A stretch of 37,587 bases of DNA from Phycisphaerae bacterium (GCA_016927755.1 JAFGLZ010000083.1:1-37587), one strand, 5' to 3'; counted from the stretch's first letter, positions 23,716 through 32,118 are shown. Notes: generated by a model from the sequence alone, not told the origin. Made by a program: numbers and translations.

Positions 23716-25746
23716 ATGAGAACTTTCGTCTTGCTTTTCTGGATGTTGTCGTCCGGCGTTGCGGAGGCGACGGATTTGCTGCCTGGCGGATACATCGCCG
23801 TCGGGCCGCCGAAGGCGAACGTGAAGCTGGATCGTCCGACGCGGCGACGGGGGAATGCGACGTACAAGCTCCTGCCCGGGCGGGGGCAGGACGTCCGGCT
23901 GACGGTGCATGCTTACCACGTGGGGAGGTACGAGGGCGCTGTGAACGTCCGTGTCTTGTATCCGGCGGGGACTGAGCTGGCTAAGGCGAAGGTCGACCTT
24001 GGTCGGACCGCGACGATCGAGTTCGCCCCTCCCAAGGTCGAGGACGTGTTGACGGTTGAGTGCCACGCGGGGCTGAACGCCGTGGGGGTCTTGGCCGAGG
24101 GCGGGCGTTTGCTGATCCCCGCGGGGGAGCAGGCGGTCAGGATCATCAGCGCCGCCAATCCGCTCTACTTCTACGTGGAGAAGGGGGTACGGTCTTTTCC
24201 TGTCAATCTGGCGGGCCAGGGCGATCGCGAGACGGCCCGGGCGGTGGTTCGAGATCCCGACGGGAAGGCGGTTGCGGAGTTTGACACGGTCGAGACGGTG
24301 TCGCGAGACGTGGACGTTCCCGTCGGAGCAGGGATGGACGGGCGTGTCTGGTCTGTGCACGTGACGAAGGCGTCGCGAGGGAGGTTCGAGGATGCGACCA
24401 TCAAGCTTCCCAAGGGGGTCGGTCCGTTCGTGGCGGAGAGGCCGGGGGATCTGATCGTCCCGGCGCTGCGGTTGGAAGCGCCGTTCCTGGTTCGCGCTGA
24501 TGAGCGGGACAGCGTGGAGGCCAGGGCGTACGTGGCCGGATCAGTGGCTGAAGCGATTGCCGGGATGACGCTTTCGGTTCTTGATCCTGGGGGCAAGGTT
24601 GCTGCCTCCAGATCACTGAAGCCTGACGGCGAGATGGCGTGGAAGCCCGATGCCTCGTTTCGGCCCGGGCAGTATCAGATTCGGCTCACGGGGCGGCTGG
24701 GCGATCAGGAGTTGGTGAGGCAGCAGAACGTCCAGGTCGTGGCTCGTCCGAAGGGCCTGACGGGCGACAAGACGACGCTGGTCGGTGGCAAGCCGTTCTT
24801 CGCGAGGGGGCTGTATCACGTCCAGGCGAAGGATTACGAACTGGTCAGGAAGCAGGGGTTCAATATCGTTCAGGCCGGTCCCGGTCAGATCGAGGCGTGC
24901 CAGGCGGCGGGTTTGAAGGCCGCCGTGGTGTTGTATGGAGGAATGACCGTTCGTCCGGAGCACTACCGTGAGGTGATTACGAAGTACCGCGATCACCCGG
25001 CGGTGGCGTGCTGGATGACGATGGACGAACCGGCGGCTCACGGCGTTCCGCTGGATCTGCTGGCCCGGGGTTACGCGACGATTCGCGAGCTGTGCGACCA
25101 CCCGGCCTACACGTGCATTTGTCGCCCCGACTCGTACAAGGACTACGGGAGATGCACGGACATCATCGCGATCGACGTCTATCCGGTCGGACGAGGGCCT
25201 CTGACGGCGATCAGCGACTCGCTCGAGATCGCCAAGGCCACGGCATCGCGACGCACGATCTGGTTCATTGGGCAGGTCTGGAGTTGGCCGAACACGCGGC
25301 TCGTTACGCCGGCGGAGCACCGCTGCATGACGTACCTGGCGCTGACGCATGACGACGTCCGGGGGCTGTTCTGGTACTCGTTCCGCGATCCGAAGTGGTA
25401 CCTGCCGGAGAGCAACCGGCCCGTTTGGGACATGTGCAAGCGAGTGAACGAGGAGTTGATCCGGCTCGAGCCGGTACTGTTGACCAACAACGCGTGGGAA
25501 CGCGTGGCGAGGACGGGGCAAGGGGAGGTCCATTTCGCCGCCAAGCGGCATGGCGGCAAGCTGTACGTGATCGCGACGAACCCGACCGAGCACGCGGCGG
25601 AACTGACGGTGGACCTGAAGGGCGACGGCGCGGGCGAAGCGGCCACGGAGGTGTTCGAGGACCGCCGGATCAAGCTGACGGACGGGCGACTCGTGGAGCG
25701 CTTTGGACCGCTGGACACGCATGTGTACGTCCTAACCCTGAAGTAG
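23716..25746 (+). CDS. Secreted TIM-barrel protein, glycoside-hydrolase-like
   Basis: 676 residues from the ATG at 23716, whose signal peptide (MRTFVLLFWMLSSGVAEA) supports this start over the longer open frame. Residues ~30-350 contain two or three Ig-like beta domains. A barrel then follows: GKPFFARGLYHVQ, NIVQAGPGQIEA, CWMTMDEPAAHG (acidic pair near residues 436-437), IIAIDVYPVG, WFIGQVWSWPN and GLFWYSFRD. A C-terminal beta domain with LYVIATNP ends it. The DEP motif matches the acid/base position of clan GH-A, but the usual second glutamate is not evident (IGQVWSW where a GE might be expected). It may be a divergent hydrolase or a binding protein. Confidence 0.7.
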   Translation: MRTFVLLFWMLSSGVAEATDLLPGGYIAVGPPKANVKLDRPTRRRGNATYKLLPGRGQDVRLTVHAYHVGRYEGAVNVRVLYPAGTELAKAKVDLGRTATIEFAPPKVEDVLTVECHAGLNAVGVLAEGGRLLIPAGEQAVRIISAANPLYFYVEKGVRSFPVNLAGQGDRETARAVVRDPDGKAVAEFDTVETVSRDVDVPVGAGMDGRVWSVHVTKASRGRFEDATIKLPKGVGPFVAERPGDLIVPALRLEAPFLVRADERDSVEARAYVAGSVAEAIAGMTLSVLDPGGKVAASRSLKPDGEMAWKPDASFRPGQYQIRLTGRLGDQELVRQQNVQVVARPKGLTGDKTTLVGGKPFFARGLYHVQAKDYELVRKQGFNIVQAGPGQIEACQAAGLKAAVVLYGGMTVRPEHYREVITKYRDHPAVACWMTMDEPAAHGVPLDLLARGYATIRELCDHPAYTCICRPDSYKDYGRCTDIIAIDVYPVGRGPLTAISDSLEIAKATASRRTIWFIGQVWSWPNTRLVTPAEHRCMTYLALTHDDVRGLFWYSFRDPKWYLPESNRPVWDMCKRVNEELIRLEPVLLTNNAWERVARTGQGEVHFAAKRHGGKLYVIATNPTEHAAELTVDLKGDGAGEAATEVFEDRRIKLTDGRLVERFGPLDTHVYVLTLK

Positions 25747-25809
25747 CGCTACGACCGTGTTGCGGGCTCGGTTGTGGGTTTGCCCCTTAGCCGCACCATC
25801 GTAACGCAA

Positions 25810-25990
25810 GGTTCTCAGCGGCCTGCAACAACGAATGAGCAGTGTGCTCCTCGAGGACTCTCGATGGGTGGTTCATGGCTTCATCCAGTGGGGACAGGAA
25901 CCCCGGCCTGAATTCGAGTCCCCCACCGCTGAAGCGATGGGCCACCCGTTCTCGGCGATCTGTTGAAGCGTTTCTGCAGGTGACCTAGCC
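25810..25990 (+). repeat. Diverged relative of the ~170-bp element in the leader of the 26010 gene
   Basis: The core hairpin CCCA-C-CGCT-GA-AGCG-A-TGGG (25922-25941) is intact and preceded by GAATTCGAGTCCCC. Upstream, a TCCTCGAGGA palindrome replaces CACCTCTTGAGAGGTG. The ends are too diverged to call inverted repeats. Same orientation as copies 1-3, and it ends about 20 bases before a start codon. Confidence 0.65.
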
Positions 25991-26009
25991 TGCAAGCGAG
26001 GGAATCGAG

Positions 26010-26948
26010 ATGCGAATCACGCTGGTGCTTACACCGATGTCGGATCAGAACCTCCGCTTGGCCAGCCAGGTCGGGGTGACGGACATCGTTACTCGGTATC
26101 CGGGCACTCACCTTGACGAGCTGCTCGCGATGCGGGACCTGGTTGCGGGTTTCGGCCTGCGCCTCTCGGCGGTCGAGGGCTACGTCCCGATGGACCGGAT
26201 CAAGCTCGGACAACCCGGTCGCGATGAGGAGATCGAGGACATCCGCACGTTGATTCGCAACATGGGCAAGGCGGGCGTCGAGGTGCTGTGCTACAACTTC
26301 ATGGCGGGCAGCGACTGGTCGCGGACGTCGTTTGCGATATCCGACCGCGGCGGCGCGCTGGTCAGCGGATTCGACGCGTCCTTGGCCGATCGGCTTCCGA
26401 TCGAGGAGGTCCCGCCGATGAGGGAAGGGCAGATGTGGGACCACCTGGAGTACTTCCTGCGGCGCGTCGTTCCCGTGGCGGAAGAGGCCGGCGTGAAGCT
26501 GGCGCTGCATCCGGACGATCCGCCGATGTCGCCGCTGCGCGGGGTGACGCGGATCCTGACGAGCGTGGAGGCGTTCGAGCGCGTCTTGGAGTTGGCGCCA
26601 AGTCCGGCAAACGGCATCTGTTTCTGTCAGGGATGCTTCTTGGAGATGGGCGCGGATTTGCTGCCGACGATCCGCCGCCTGGGCAAGCACATCCAGTACG
26701 TTCACTTCCGCGACGTCCGAGGCACGGTTCCGCAGTTCGTTGAGACGTTTCACGACAGCGGGCCGACCGACATGTTCCAGGCGTTGAGGGCTTACCGAGA
26801 GGTGGGCTTTGCCGGTCCGATGCGGCCGGATCACGTCCCGCAGCTCGCGGGGGAGGAGAGCGGCGAGCCGGGCTACACGATGCTCGGGCGGTTGTGGGCG
26901 GTTGGCTACATGCGCGGCTTGATGGATGCGATGGATAGCACGTGCTGA
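26010..26948 (+). CDS. Mannonate dehydratase family protein
   Basis: 312 residues forming a xylose-isomerase-like TIM barrel with UxuA motifs: VLCYNFMAGSDW, LALHPDDPP, NGICFCQGCF, IQYVHFRDVRG and RPDHVP near the C-terminus, which together supply the His/Cys/Asp metal site. UxuA dehydrates D-mannonate to 2-keto-3-deoxygluconate in uronate breakdown. The chain is shorter than E. coli UxuA (about 390 residues), as in many non-enteric members. No other uronate pathway gene is adjacent, so the true substrate may differ. It fits the surrounding polysaccharide-degrading genes. Start codon ATG; a GAG-rich ribosome site lies upstream. Confidence 0.87.
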   Translation: MRITLVLTPMSDQNLRLASQVGVTDIVTRYPGTHLDELLAMRDLVAGFGLRLSAVEGYVPMDRIKLGQPGRDEEIEDIRTLIRNMGKAGVEVLCYNFMAGSDWSRTSFAISDRGGALVSGFDASLADRLPIEEVPPMREGQMWDHLEYFLRRVVPVAEEAGVKLALHPDDPPMSPLRGVTRILTSVEAFERVLELAPSPANGICFCQGCFLEMGADLLPTIRRLGKHIQYVHFRDVRGTVPQFVETFHDSGPTDMFQALRAYREVGFAGPMRPDHVPQLAGEESGEPGYTMLGRLWAVGYMRGLMDAMDSTC

Positions 26949-26968
26949 CGGCCTGAAGGAGAGAGGCG

Positions 26969-28111
26969 CTATCCCAACCCGAGCTGTCGCGCGATGATTC
27001 CGAGGAGCACGTCGTTCGTTCCGCTGAAGAGGACGCCGCCGACGGCGTCGCGGAGGAAGTGTTCGGCGCCGGTCTGGGTCAGATAGCCTGCGCCGCCGAA
27101 GGTTCGGATGAGGTCCTCGCTGGATCGGACGAAGGCCTCGCTGGCGGCGATCTTGGCCATGGACGATTCCATGGGGGCCCGGATGTTCTTGGCCTTGAGC
27201 AGGGCGGCCTTGTAGAGCAGCAGCCGTGCGGTCTCGAGCCGCATGGCCATTTCGGCCAGACGGTTCGAGACGGCCTGGAACGAGCCGATCGGATGGCCGA
27301 AGGCCTGACGCCGCTTGGCGTAGTCGACGGCGATTTCGAGCTGTCGCTGCATCGCACCGATCATCGGGGCGAAGATGAGGGCGCGTTCCTTCTCGATGGC
27401 ATTTCGGAAGAGCGTTGCGGCCGCGCCGCGTCTGCCCAGCGCGGCGTCCTTGGGCACGCGGCAGTTCTTGAACGTCACCTCGCCGAAGGAGCAGGTCCGC
27501 GTGCCGAGCGTGGGCAGGGCATGGGCGGTGACGCCCTCCGTGCCGGGCGGGACGATCAGGAACACGAGTCGCTTGCGGTCGCGTACATCGAGTCGGCAGT
27601 AGACGACGTGCAGGTCGGCGACGGGGCCGTTGGTGATGTAGCTCTTCGTGCCGCTCACGACCCAGCCATCGGGATGCTCGAGGGCCGTGGTCGTCATCGC
27701 GCTGACGTCGCTACCGGTTTCCCATTCGGTGACGTTGTGCGCGCCGATCCATCGCCCGTCGATCAGCGGCGGCAGGTAGGCCTGCTTCTGCTGTTCGGTT
27801 CCGTCGCGGAGGATCGGGTCGACGACGCCCCAGAGGTGCGCGCCGACGGCCAGTGCCAGCCCGATGTCGGGGCAGCCGTAGCCGATGCCCTCGAGGGCGA
27901 GGACCAGTTCTTCCAGGGGGCGTCCGTTGCCGCCGTATTCCACGGGCATCGCCATGCCGAAGAGGCCGTAGTCGGCGAGCTTACGCCAGAGGTCGCGGTC
28001 GAACCGGCGGGCCTCGTCGCGGTCGAGGAATCCGGGCCAGAGCTCGCGTTCGGCGAACTCGGCGGCGGCGCCTCGGACGGCTAGCTGTTCGTTTGTCCAG
28101 TCGAAGTTCAT
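26969..28111 (-). CDS. Acyl-CoA dehydrogenase family flavoprotein
   Basis: 380 residues with the normal three-part fold: helical N-terminus, middle beta domain (HNVTEWETGSD, GTKSYITNG) and helical C-terminus (YAKRRQAFGHPIGSFQAV; RTFGGAGYLT). The enzymes oxidise acyl-CoA to enoyl-CoA with FAD. The position that holds the catalytic Glu in medium-chain enzymes reads LFSGTNDV here (Ser363). A glutamate in IEKERALI (Glu242) aligns by eye with the alternative catalytic Glu of isovaleryl-CoA dehydrogenase. It starts 70 bases after the ThDP enzyme on the same strand, probably one operon. Substrate unknown. Confidence 0.9.
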   Translation of the reverse strand: MNFDWTNEQLAVRGAAAEFAERELWPGFLDRDEARRFDRDLWRKLADYGLFGMAMPVEYGGNGRPLEELVLALEGIGYGCPDIGLALAVGAHLWGVVDPILRDGTEQQKQAYLPPLIDGRWIGAHNVTEWETGSDVSAMTTTALEHPDGWVVSGTKSYITNGPVADLHVVYCRLDVRDRKRLVFLIVPPGTEGVTAHALPTLGTRTCSFGEVTFKNCRVPKDAALGRRGAAATLFRNAIEKERALIFAPMIGAMQRQLEIAVDYAKRRQAFGHPIGSFQAVSNRLAEMAMRLETARLLLYKAALLKAKNIRAPMESSMAKIAASEAFVRSSEDLIRTFGGAGYLTQTGAEHFLRDAVGGVLFSGTNDVLLGIIARQLGLG

Positions 28112-28134
28112 TGCCTCACTTCAGTTGTTACGGG

Positions 28135-28185
28135 TCACGGGCAGGATTCCCGTGCTACGCGTCACGGGCAAGATGCCCGTGCTAC
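28135..28185. repeat. Tandem pair of CACGGGCA hairpin repeats
   Basis: Units at 28135-28158 and 28162-28185, each ending CCGTGCTAC. The second is the perfect CACGGGCA-AGA-TGCCCGTG hairpin found at 2108. Its terminal CTA (28182-28184), read on the minus strand, is the TAG stop of the ThDP enzyme. It fills most of the 70-base gap before the acyl-CoA dehydrogenase. Confidence 0.8.
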
Positions 28186-29849
28186 AAAGACGACGGGGCA
28201 TCGGCCGGTCCTCCGGTGGCGATCGGCACGTGCACGACCGTCGGGCGGTCGGCGCGAATCCCTTTCTCGATGGCCGGTGCGATCTGATCGGGCGTCTCGG
28301 CGCGGACGCCGTAGCAGCCCAGGCTCTCGGCCAGCAGATCGTATCGGATCGGGCCTAGCTTGCAGCCGCACGTGCCTTCGGGTCCGTGCTTGAGCGTCTG
28401 GCCGCTGACGACGATGCCCCATGCCTGATCGTCGGCCACGACCATGACGAACGGCAGCCCTTGGCGGGCGGCCGACTCGAGATCGGCGATGGTGAACGTG
28501 CTGGCGCCGTCTCCGGACAGGAGGATCACGGGGCGGTCGGGCGCGGCGAGCCTGGCGGCCATCGCGCCGCCCATGCCCCAACCGACGACGGCGCTGGCGC
28601 CGCAGGTGAGCCACTCGGCGGGGTAGCGGTCGGCCAGGAGCATGTGTGCCCACTGGCCGATGTTGCCTCCGTCGACGAGGAAGATCGCGTCGTCCCGGAC
28701 GAAGGGCCTGAGCGCCTCGACGACGTGACGCCCCGTCATGGGGGGGGCAGGCGGTGTTGGCGCGTCGGTCCAGCGTCCGCGGAAGATGCGATTCCGCTCT
28801 CTAACCTCGTCGAGCCATGCACGGCACGGCCTGCCGCCGAGGGACTTGAAGGCCTCGGCCATCTGTTCCAGGATCAGCCTGGGGTTGCCGACGATGCCGA
28901 CGTCGGGGGCGCGGCCCTGATGGATCTCATTGGCGTCGACGTCGATCCTGATGAGCCTGCAGTCCGCTTTCACCGCCGGGGGTCGCGCGTAGCCGGTTCG
29001 GTAGTCGATTCGCGCGCCGACGTAGACGAGGAGGTCGGCATCGGGCAACAACTCCGGACCGCCGCTGGCCGCGCCGATCACGCCGATGAATTGTTCCATC
29101 GGCCGGTCGATGATCCCGCGATCCCAGATGGGCACGACGATTGGGGCGTCGGTGGTCTCGGCGAGGATCTCGACGGAGGAATCGGCTCGGGCATGGAACG
29201 CGCCGGTTCCGACGACGAGCACGGGGCGCTGGGCGGCGGCGAGCAATCGCGCGGCTTCGTTGACGGCGGCCGAATCTCCCGGGCCGCCCGGCGGGGGTTC
29301 GACGATTCCGCAGGTGCCGGTTTGGCAGACGACCTGGCGGACCGAGGCGTGGGTCTCGGCCTCGAGGACGTCCAAGGGGACGGTCAGATGGACCGGCCCG
29401 GGGCGGCCGCTGATCGCGGCGCTGACGGCGTGCTCGAGCGAGGCCTCCAGGTGGTCGACGCGATCGACCCACTTGGCGACCTTGCAGATGGACTGGACGA
29501 TCGGAATATGATCGATCTCCTGGAAGTTGGCTAGTCCGCGGTCGCGCTGGTCGGTCGCGCCGGTGATCAGGAGCATGGGCGCGCCGTCGAAGTGGGCGTT
29601 GACCAGACCGATGATGGCGTTGGCGTGACCGACGGCGCTGCTGACCGCACAGACGCCCAGGCCTCCGGTCAGCCTGGCATAGGCGTCGGCGATGTAGGAG
29701 GCCGTCTGCTCGTTTCGGGTGTCGACGATGCGCATTCCATGACGTCGGGACGCGTCGAGCAGCGGGTCGAGTCCGTTGCCGCACAGTACGGAGATGAAGC
29801 CGACGCCTCGGCCTTGCAGCCACTGGACGAGCAGGTCCGCTCCCGTCAT
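28182..29849 (-). CDS. Thiamine-diphosphate-dependent enzyme (acetolactate synthase/2-hydroxyacyl-CoA lyase-like)
   Basis: 555 residues from the ATG at 29849, which has GGAGGAG eight bases upstream. N-terminal Pyr domain (1-165) has the cofactor-activating Glu47 in DTRNEQTASYIADAYARL. The middle domain spans ~195-325. The C-terminal PP domain has GDGASTFTIADLESAAR then VVADDQAWG, where the usual NN metal pair reads DD. RNEQ rather than RHEQ resembles oxalyl-CoA decarboxylase and 2-hydroxyacyl-CoA lyase relatives more than standard acetolactate synthase. The next gene in the operon is an acyl-CoA dehydrogenase, which supports an acyl-CoA substrate, though this is inference. The stop codon is supplied by a hairpin repeat. 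Confidence 0.87.
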   Translation of the reverse strand: MTGADLLVQWLQGRGVGFISVLCGNGLDPLLDASRRHGMRIVDTRNEQTASYIADAYARLTGGLGVCAVSSAVGHANAIIGLVNAHFDGAPMLLITGATDQRDRGLANFQEIDHIPIVQSICKVAKWVDRVDHLEASLEHAVSAAISGRPGPVHLTVPLDVLEAETHASVRQVVCQTGTCGIVEPPPGGPGDSAAVNEAARLLAAAQRPVLVVGTGAFHARADSSVEILAETTDAPIVVPIWDRGIIDRPMEQFIGVIGAASGGPELLPDADLLVYVGARIDYRTGYARPPAVKADCRLIRIDVDANEIHQGRAPDVGIVGNPRLILEQMAEAFKSLGGRPCRAWLDEVRERNRIFRGRWTDAPTPPAPPMTGRHVVEALRPFVRDDAIFLVDGGNIGQWAHMLLADRYPAEWLTCGASAVVGWGMGGAMAARLAAPDRPVILLSGDGASTFTIADLESAARQGLPFVMVVADDQAWGIVVSGQTLKHGPEGTCGCKLGPIRYDLLAESLGCYGVRAETPDQIAPAIEKGIRADRPTVVHVPIATGGPADAPSSL

Positions 29850-29920
29850 CTGGCAGGCTCCTCCCAATCATGCGGTGGGTCGTCGGCGCAAGGGGCGACT
29901 CGCCCAGGGCGCCGAACGAC

Positions 29921-30274
29921 TCATTTGAAGCGTCCGCGGAACTCGTCGGCGGGGTACTTGGCCTCGTTCTTGCTCATCTTCCGTTGGAGCGCGGACGACA
30001 GATCGATCTTGAGGACGTTGGCCAGCGAGAGCACGAAGGCGGTCACGTCGGCGAGCTCCTCGCGGATCTCGTCGAGCTGGTCGTTGGAGATCTCGCTGTC
30101 GAGCTGGTCGGTGCGAAGCCACTGGAAGTGCTCCATCAACTCGGCCGCCTCGATGGCGATGGCCATGGACAGGTTCTTGGGGTCGTGGAATCGCTCCCAG
30201 TCGCGCTGAGAGACGAATTCGGCGACGATGTGCTTGAGCTGAGCCACGGTTGTTTGATCGTCCTTGGCCGTCAC
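29921..30274 (-). CDS. MazG-type nucleotide pyrophosphohydrolase
   Basis: 117 residues from a GTG with GGAGG eight bases upstream. The all-alpha NTP-PPase domain shows EAAELMEHFQW (residues ~35-45) and EIREELADVTAFVLSLANVL, the ExxE...ExxD metal-binding set of the dCTPase/RS21-C6 branch. These enzymes hydrolyse non-canonical or excess dNTPs to the monophosphate and pyrophosphate. It follows no obvious partner; the ThDP gene begins 71 bases downstream on the same strand. It is divergent from the nickel regulator gene, 167 bases away. Confidence 0.9.
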   Translation of the reverse strand: MTAKDDQTTVAQLKHIVAEFVSQRDWERFHDPKNLSMAIAIEAAELMEHFQWLRTDQLDSEISNDQLDEIREELADVTAFVLSLANVLKIDLSSALQRKMSKNEAKYPADEFRGRFK

Positions 30275-30343
30275 GCGCTGATCCTCCGGGCGTTTCACCG
30301 CCGGCGGGCGCATGATACTGCCTGCCCGCGGGCGTGGCCAGAC

Positions 30344-30372
30344 TTGACAGTCGGATCGGGCAGAAATAGCTT
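30344..30372 (+). promoter_or_regulatory. Promoter of the NikR-like gene
   Basis: A perfect -35 TTGACA (30344-30349), 17-bp spacer and -10-like TAGCTT (30367-30372) lie 69 bases before the ATG. No clear inverted repeat of the known NikR operator type was seen here. Confidence 0.55.
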
Positions 30373-30441
30373 CTGGGCTCGACGGGTCGAGGGCGGGCGA
30401 AGGCTTGGTCCGCGATCGCGGCCGGCTCGGAGGACTATCGG

Positions 30442-30861
30442 ATGCCTCAGTTGGTTCGGTTCGGCGTGTCAATGGAAGGCGAGCTGCTCGACTCCTTCGA
30501 CAAGATCATCGCTCGGAAGGGGTACGCCAATCGCTCGGAGGCCATTCGCGATCTGATCCGGGAGAGCCTCGTCGAGGAGGAATGGCAGACCGGTCGCGAG
30601 AAGACGTGCGGGGCGCTGTGCCTGGTGTACGATCACCACAGCCACGACCTGTCGCACAAGCTCATGCACGCCCAGCACGAGGCCATCAGCGAGATCATCT
30701 CCACGCTCCACGTGCATCTCGACCATGACAACTGCTTCGAGATCATCGTGCTACGCGGCGAGGCCCGCGACCTGCAGGCCCTGGCCGATCGGCTGATCAG
30801 CACGCGGGGCGTCAAGTACGGGCGGCTCATGGTCGCCACGAGCGGCACTCAGCTCCGGTAG
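30442..30861 (+). CDS. nikR: NikR-family nickel-responsive transcriptional regulator
   Basis: 139 residues. The ribbon-helix-helix DNA-binding part (4-45) is RFGVSMEGELL then NRSEAIRDLIRESLV. The ACT-like metal domain follows with DHHSHDLSHKLMHAQHE and HVHLDHDNC. The square-planar nickel ligands of E. coli NikR (His76, His87, His89, Cys95) correspond to His79, His90, His92 and Cys98 here, all conserved. It represses nickel uptake genes when nickel is bound. No nickel transporter or nickel enzyme gene is in the window. GGAGG lies eight bases before the ATG. Confidence 0.95.
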   Translation: MPQLVRFGVSMEGELLDSFDKIIARKGYANRSEAIRDLIRESLVEEEWQTGREKTCGALCLVYDHHSHDLSHKLMHAQHEAISEIISTLHVHLDHDNCFEIIVLRGEARDLQALADRLISTRGVKYGRLMVATSGTQLR

Positions 30862-30967
30862 GGGTCTTCCAGACGATCGTCCGAGATCTGGCGCCGCGCA
30901 TAGGACGGGCACGTCGCATGGGCATTCTTGCCTTCATCCATTGCAGACGGCTGAAGCGTTACGCCGA

Positions 30968-32095
30968 TCAACCGGCGACGGCGTCGATTGCGGTGTCTAG
31001 CTGGGGCGCGAGTCGATCCCAGTGGAAGCGTTCCACAGCGCGAACGCCTCGTGCGGGATCGCCGTGCCAGAGGTCGTCGCGTTCGATGCGTTCGGCGAGC
31101 CGGGCCAACGTGTCGGCCAGGGCGGCGGCGCCAGCTTCGTAGAAGAAGCCGTCGGTTCGATCCACTTCCCGCGATCCGAGGATCTCGGGATACGCCAGCC
31201 GCCTGGGCAGCAGGGGATAGGCTCCGGCGGCGATGGCCTCGACCACGCTGATGCCGAAGAATTCGTGAACGGCGGTCGAGACGATGATGTCGGCCTCGGC
31301 GAGGGCGGCCTGGTAGTCATCGCGCGTCTCCTGGTAGCCCCAGCGGTCGATGTGATCGTGAAAGAGCTTGCCGGCCTCATCGAAGACGGGCGGAGATTGG
31401 CGGAACTGCTCGCCGATGACGCTGACGCGGAAGTCGACGCCGCGTGACTTGAGGCGATCGAGGGCGTCGAAGAACGTGTCCGGGTCCTTGTCGTGCTCCC
31501 ACCTTGCGGCCCAGAGGAGGCGTATGGGGCCGGCGGATCGGGGGCCGCGGGGAGGGAAGCGATTGATTCCTTGCGGCTGGACGGCTGACTTGGTTCGGAT
31601 TCGATCAGCGGCGTCGAAGGGCTGGTGATCGGGCATTCGCTTGAGGAATCCGGGCAGGGCGTCCAGGAAGGAATCGCGGTGAAAGGCTGAGTTGAACCAG
31701 ACGGCCGTTGCGGCCAGGGCGGTGGTCATGTTCGTCAGCACGAAGTGGTAGTCGCGTTCGTCCTCGTGCTGGACGGGATAGGTCAACTGGTTCTCATGGA
31801 AGTAGGCGACAGACGGCACGTGTCGTATCGGCGGTGGGGCCAGCCCGAGGAACTCGGCGAGGTTCAGCATGTCAGAGCAGAGGATCACGTCCCATGATTC
31901 GCCCTTGTCGAGTCGCTGAGACACCCAATCGGCCATGGTGACGGCGGCGTGTCGCATCCGCCACTTCCACTTGTAGGGGGGTAGGCTCAGGCGCGTCCAG
32001 GCGTGGCGACCATGGCGAGACCAGCCGTCGAGGAAGGCGCGATGGCTTCCTCCGTCGTAGGGCTCGATGGCCAGGATTCGCAAGGGCTCGGGCAT
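30968..32095 (-). CDS. tRNA-queuosine alpha-mannosyltransferase-like glycosyltransferase (DUF3524 + GT4)
   Basis: 375 residues. The N-terminal domain is the DUF3524 type: ILAIEPYDGGSHRAFLDGW, LPPYKWKWRMRHAA and YFHENQLTYPVQ. The C-terminal half is a GT-B glycosyltransferase group 1 domain (LLWAARWEHDKDPDTFFDAL; FFGISVVEAIAAGAYPLLP). This architecture is that of the animal enzyme that mannosylates queuosine in tRNA-Asp. Bacterial members share the layout, but their substrate is not established by sequence alone. No queuosine biosynthesis gene is nearby. It is convergent with the NikR-like gene. Confidence 0.85.
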   Translation of the reverse strand: MPEPLRILAIEPYDGGSHRAFLDGWSRHGRHAWTRLSLPPYKWKWRMRHAAVTMADWVSQRLDKGESWDVILCSDMLNLAEFLGLAPPPIRHVPSVAYFHENQLTYPVQHEDERDYHFVLTNMTTALAATAVWFNSAFHRDSFLDALPGFLKRMPDHQPFDAADRIRTKSAVQPQGINRFPPRGPRSAGPIRLLWAARWEHDKDPDTFFDALDRLKSRGVDFRVSVIGEQFRQSPPVFDEAGKLFHDHIDRWGYQETRDDYQAALAEADIIVSTAVHEFFGISVVEAIAAGAYPLLPRRLAYPEILGSREVDRTDGFFYEAGAAALADTLARLAERIERDDLWHGDPARGVRAVERFHWDRLAPQLDTAIDAVAG

Positions 32096-32118
32096 GCTTG
32101 TCGGTCGGTCCGTCGTTG

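Noticed and set aside
10001..25990. CRISPR array from the recurring ~170-bp repeats
   Set aside because: Copies are kilobases apart, lie beside genes, and lack regular spacers and cas genes.
30275..30441. NikR operator in the divergent mazG-nikR gap
   Set aside because: No inverted repeat with the expected half-sites and spacing could be found by eye.
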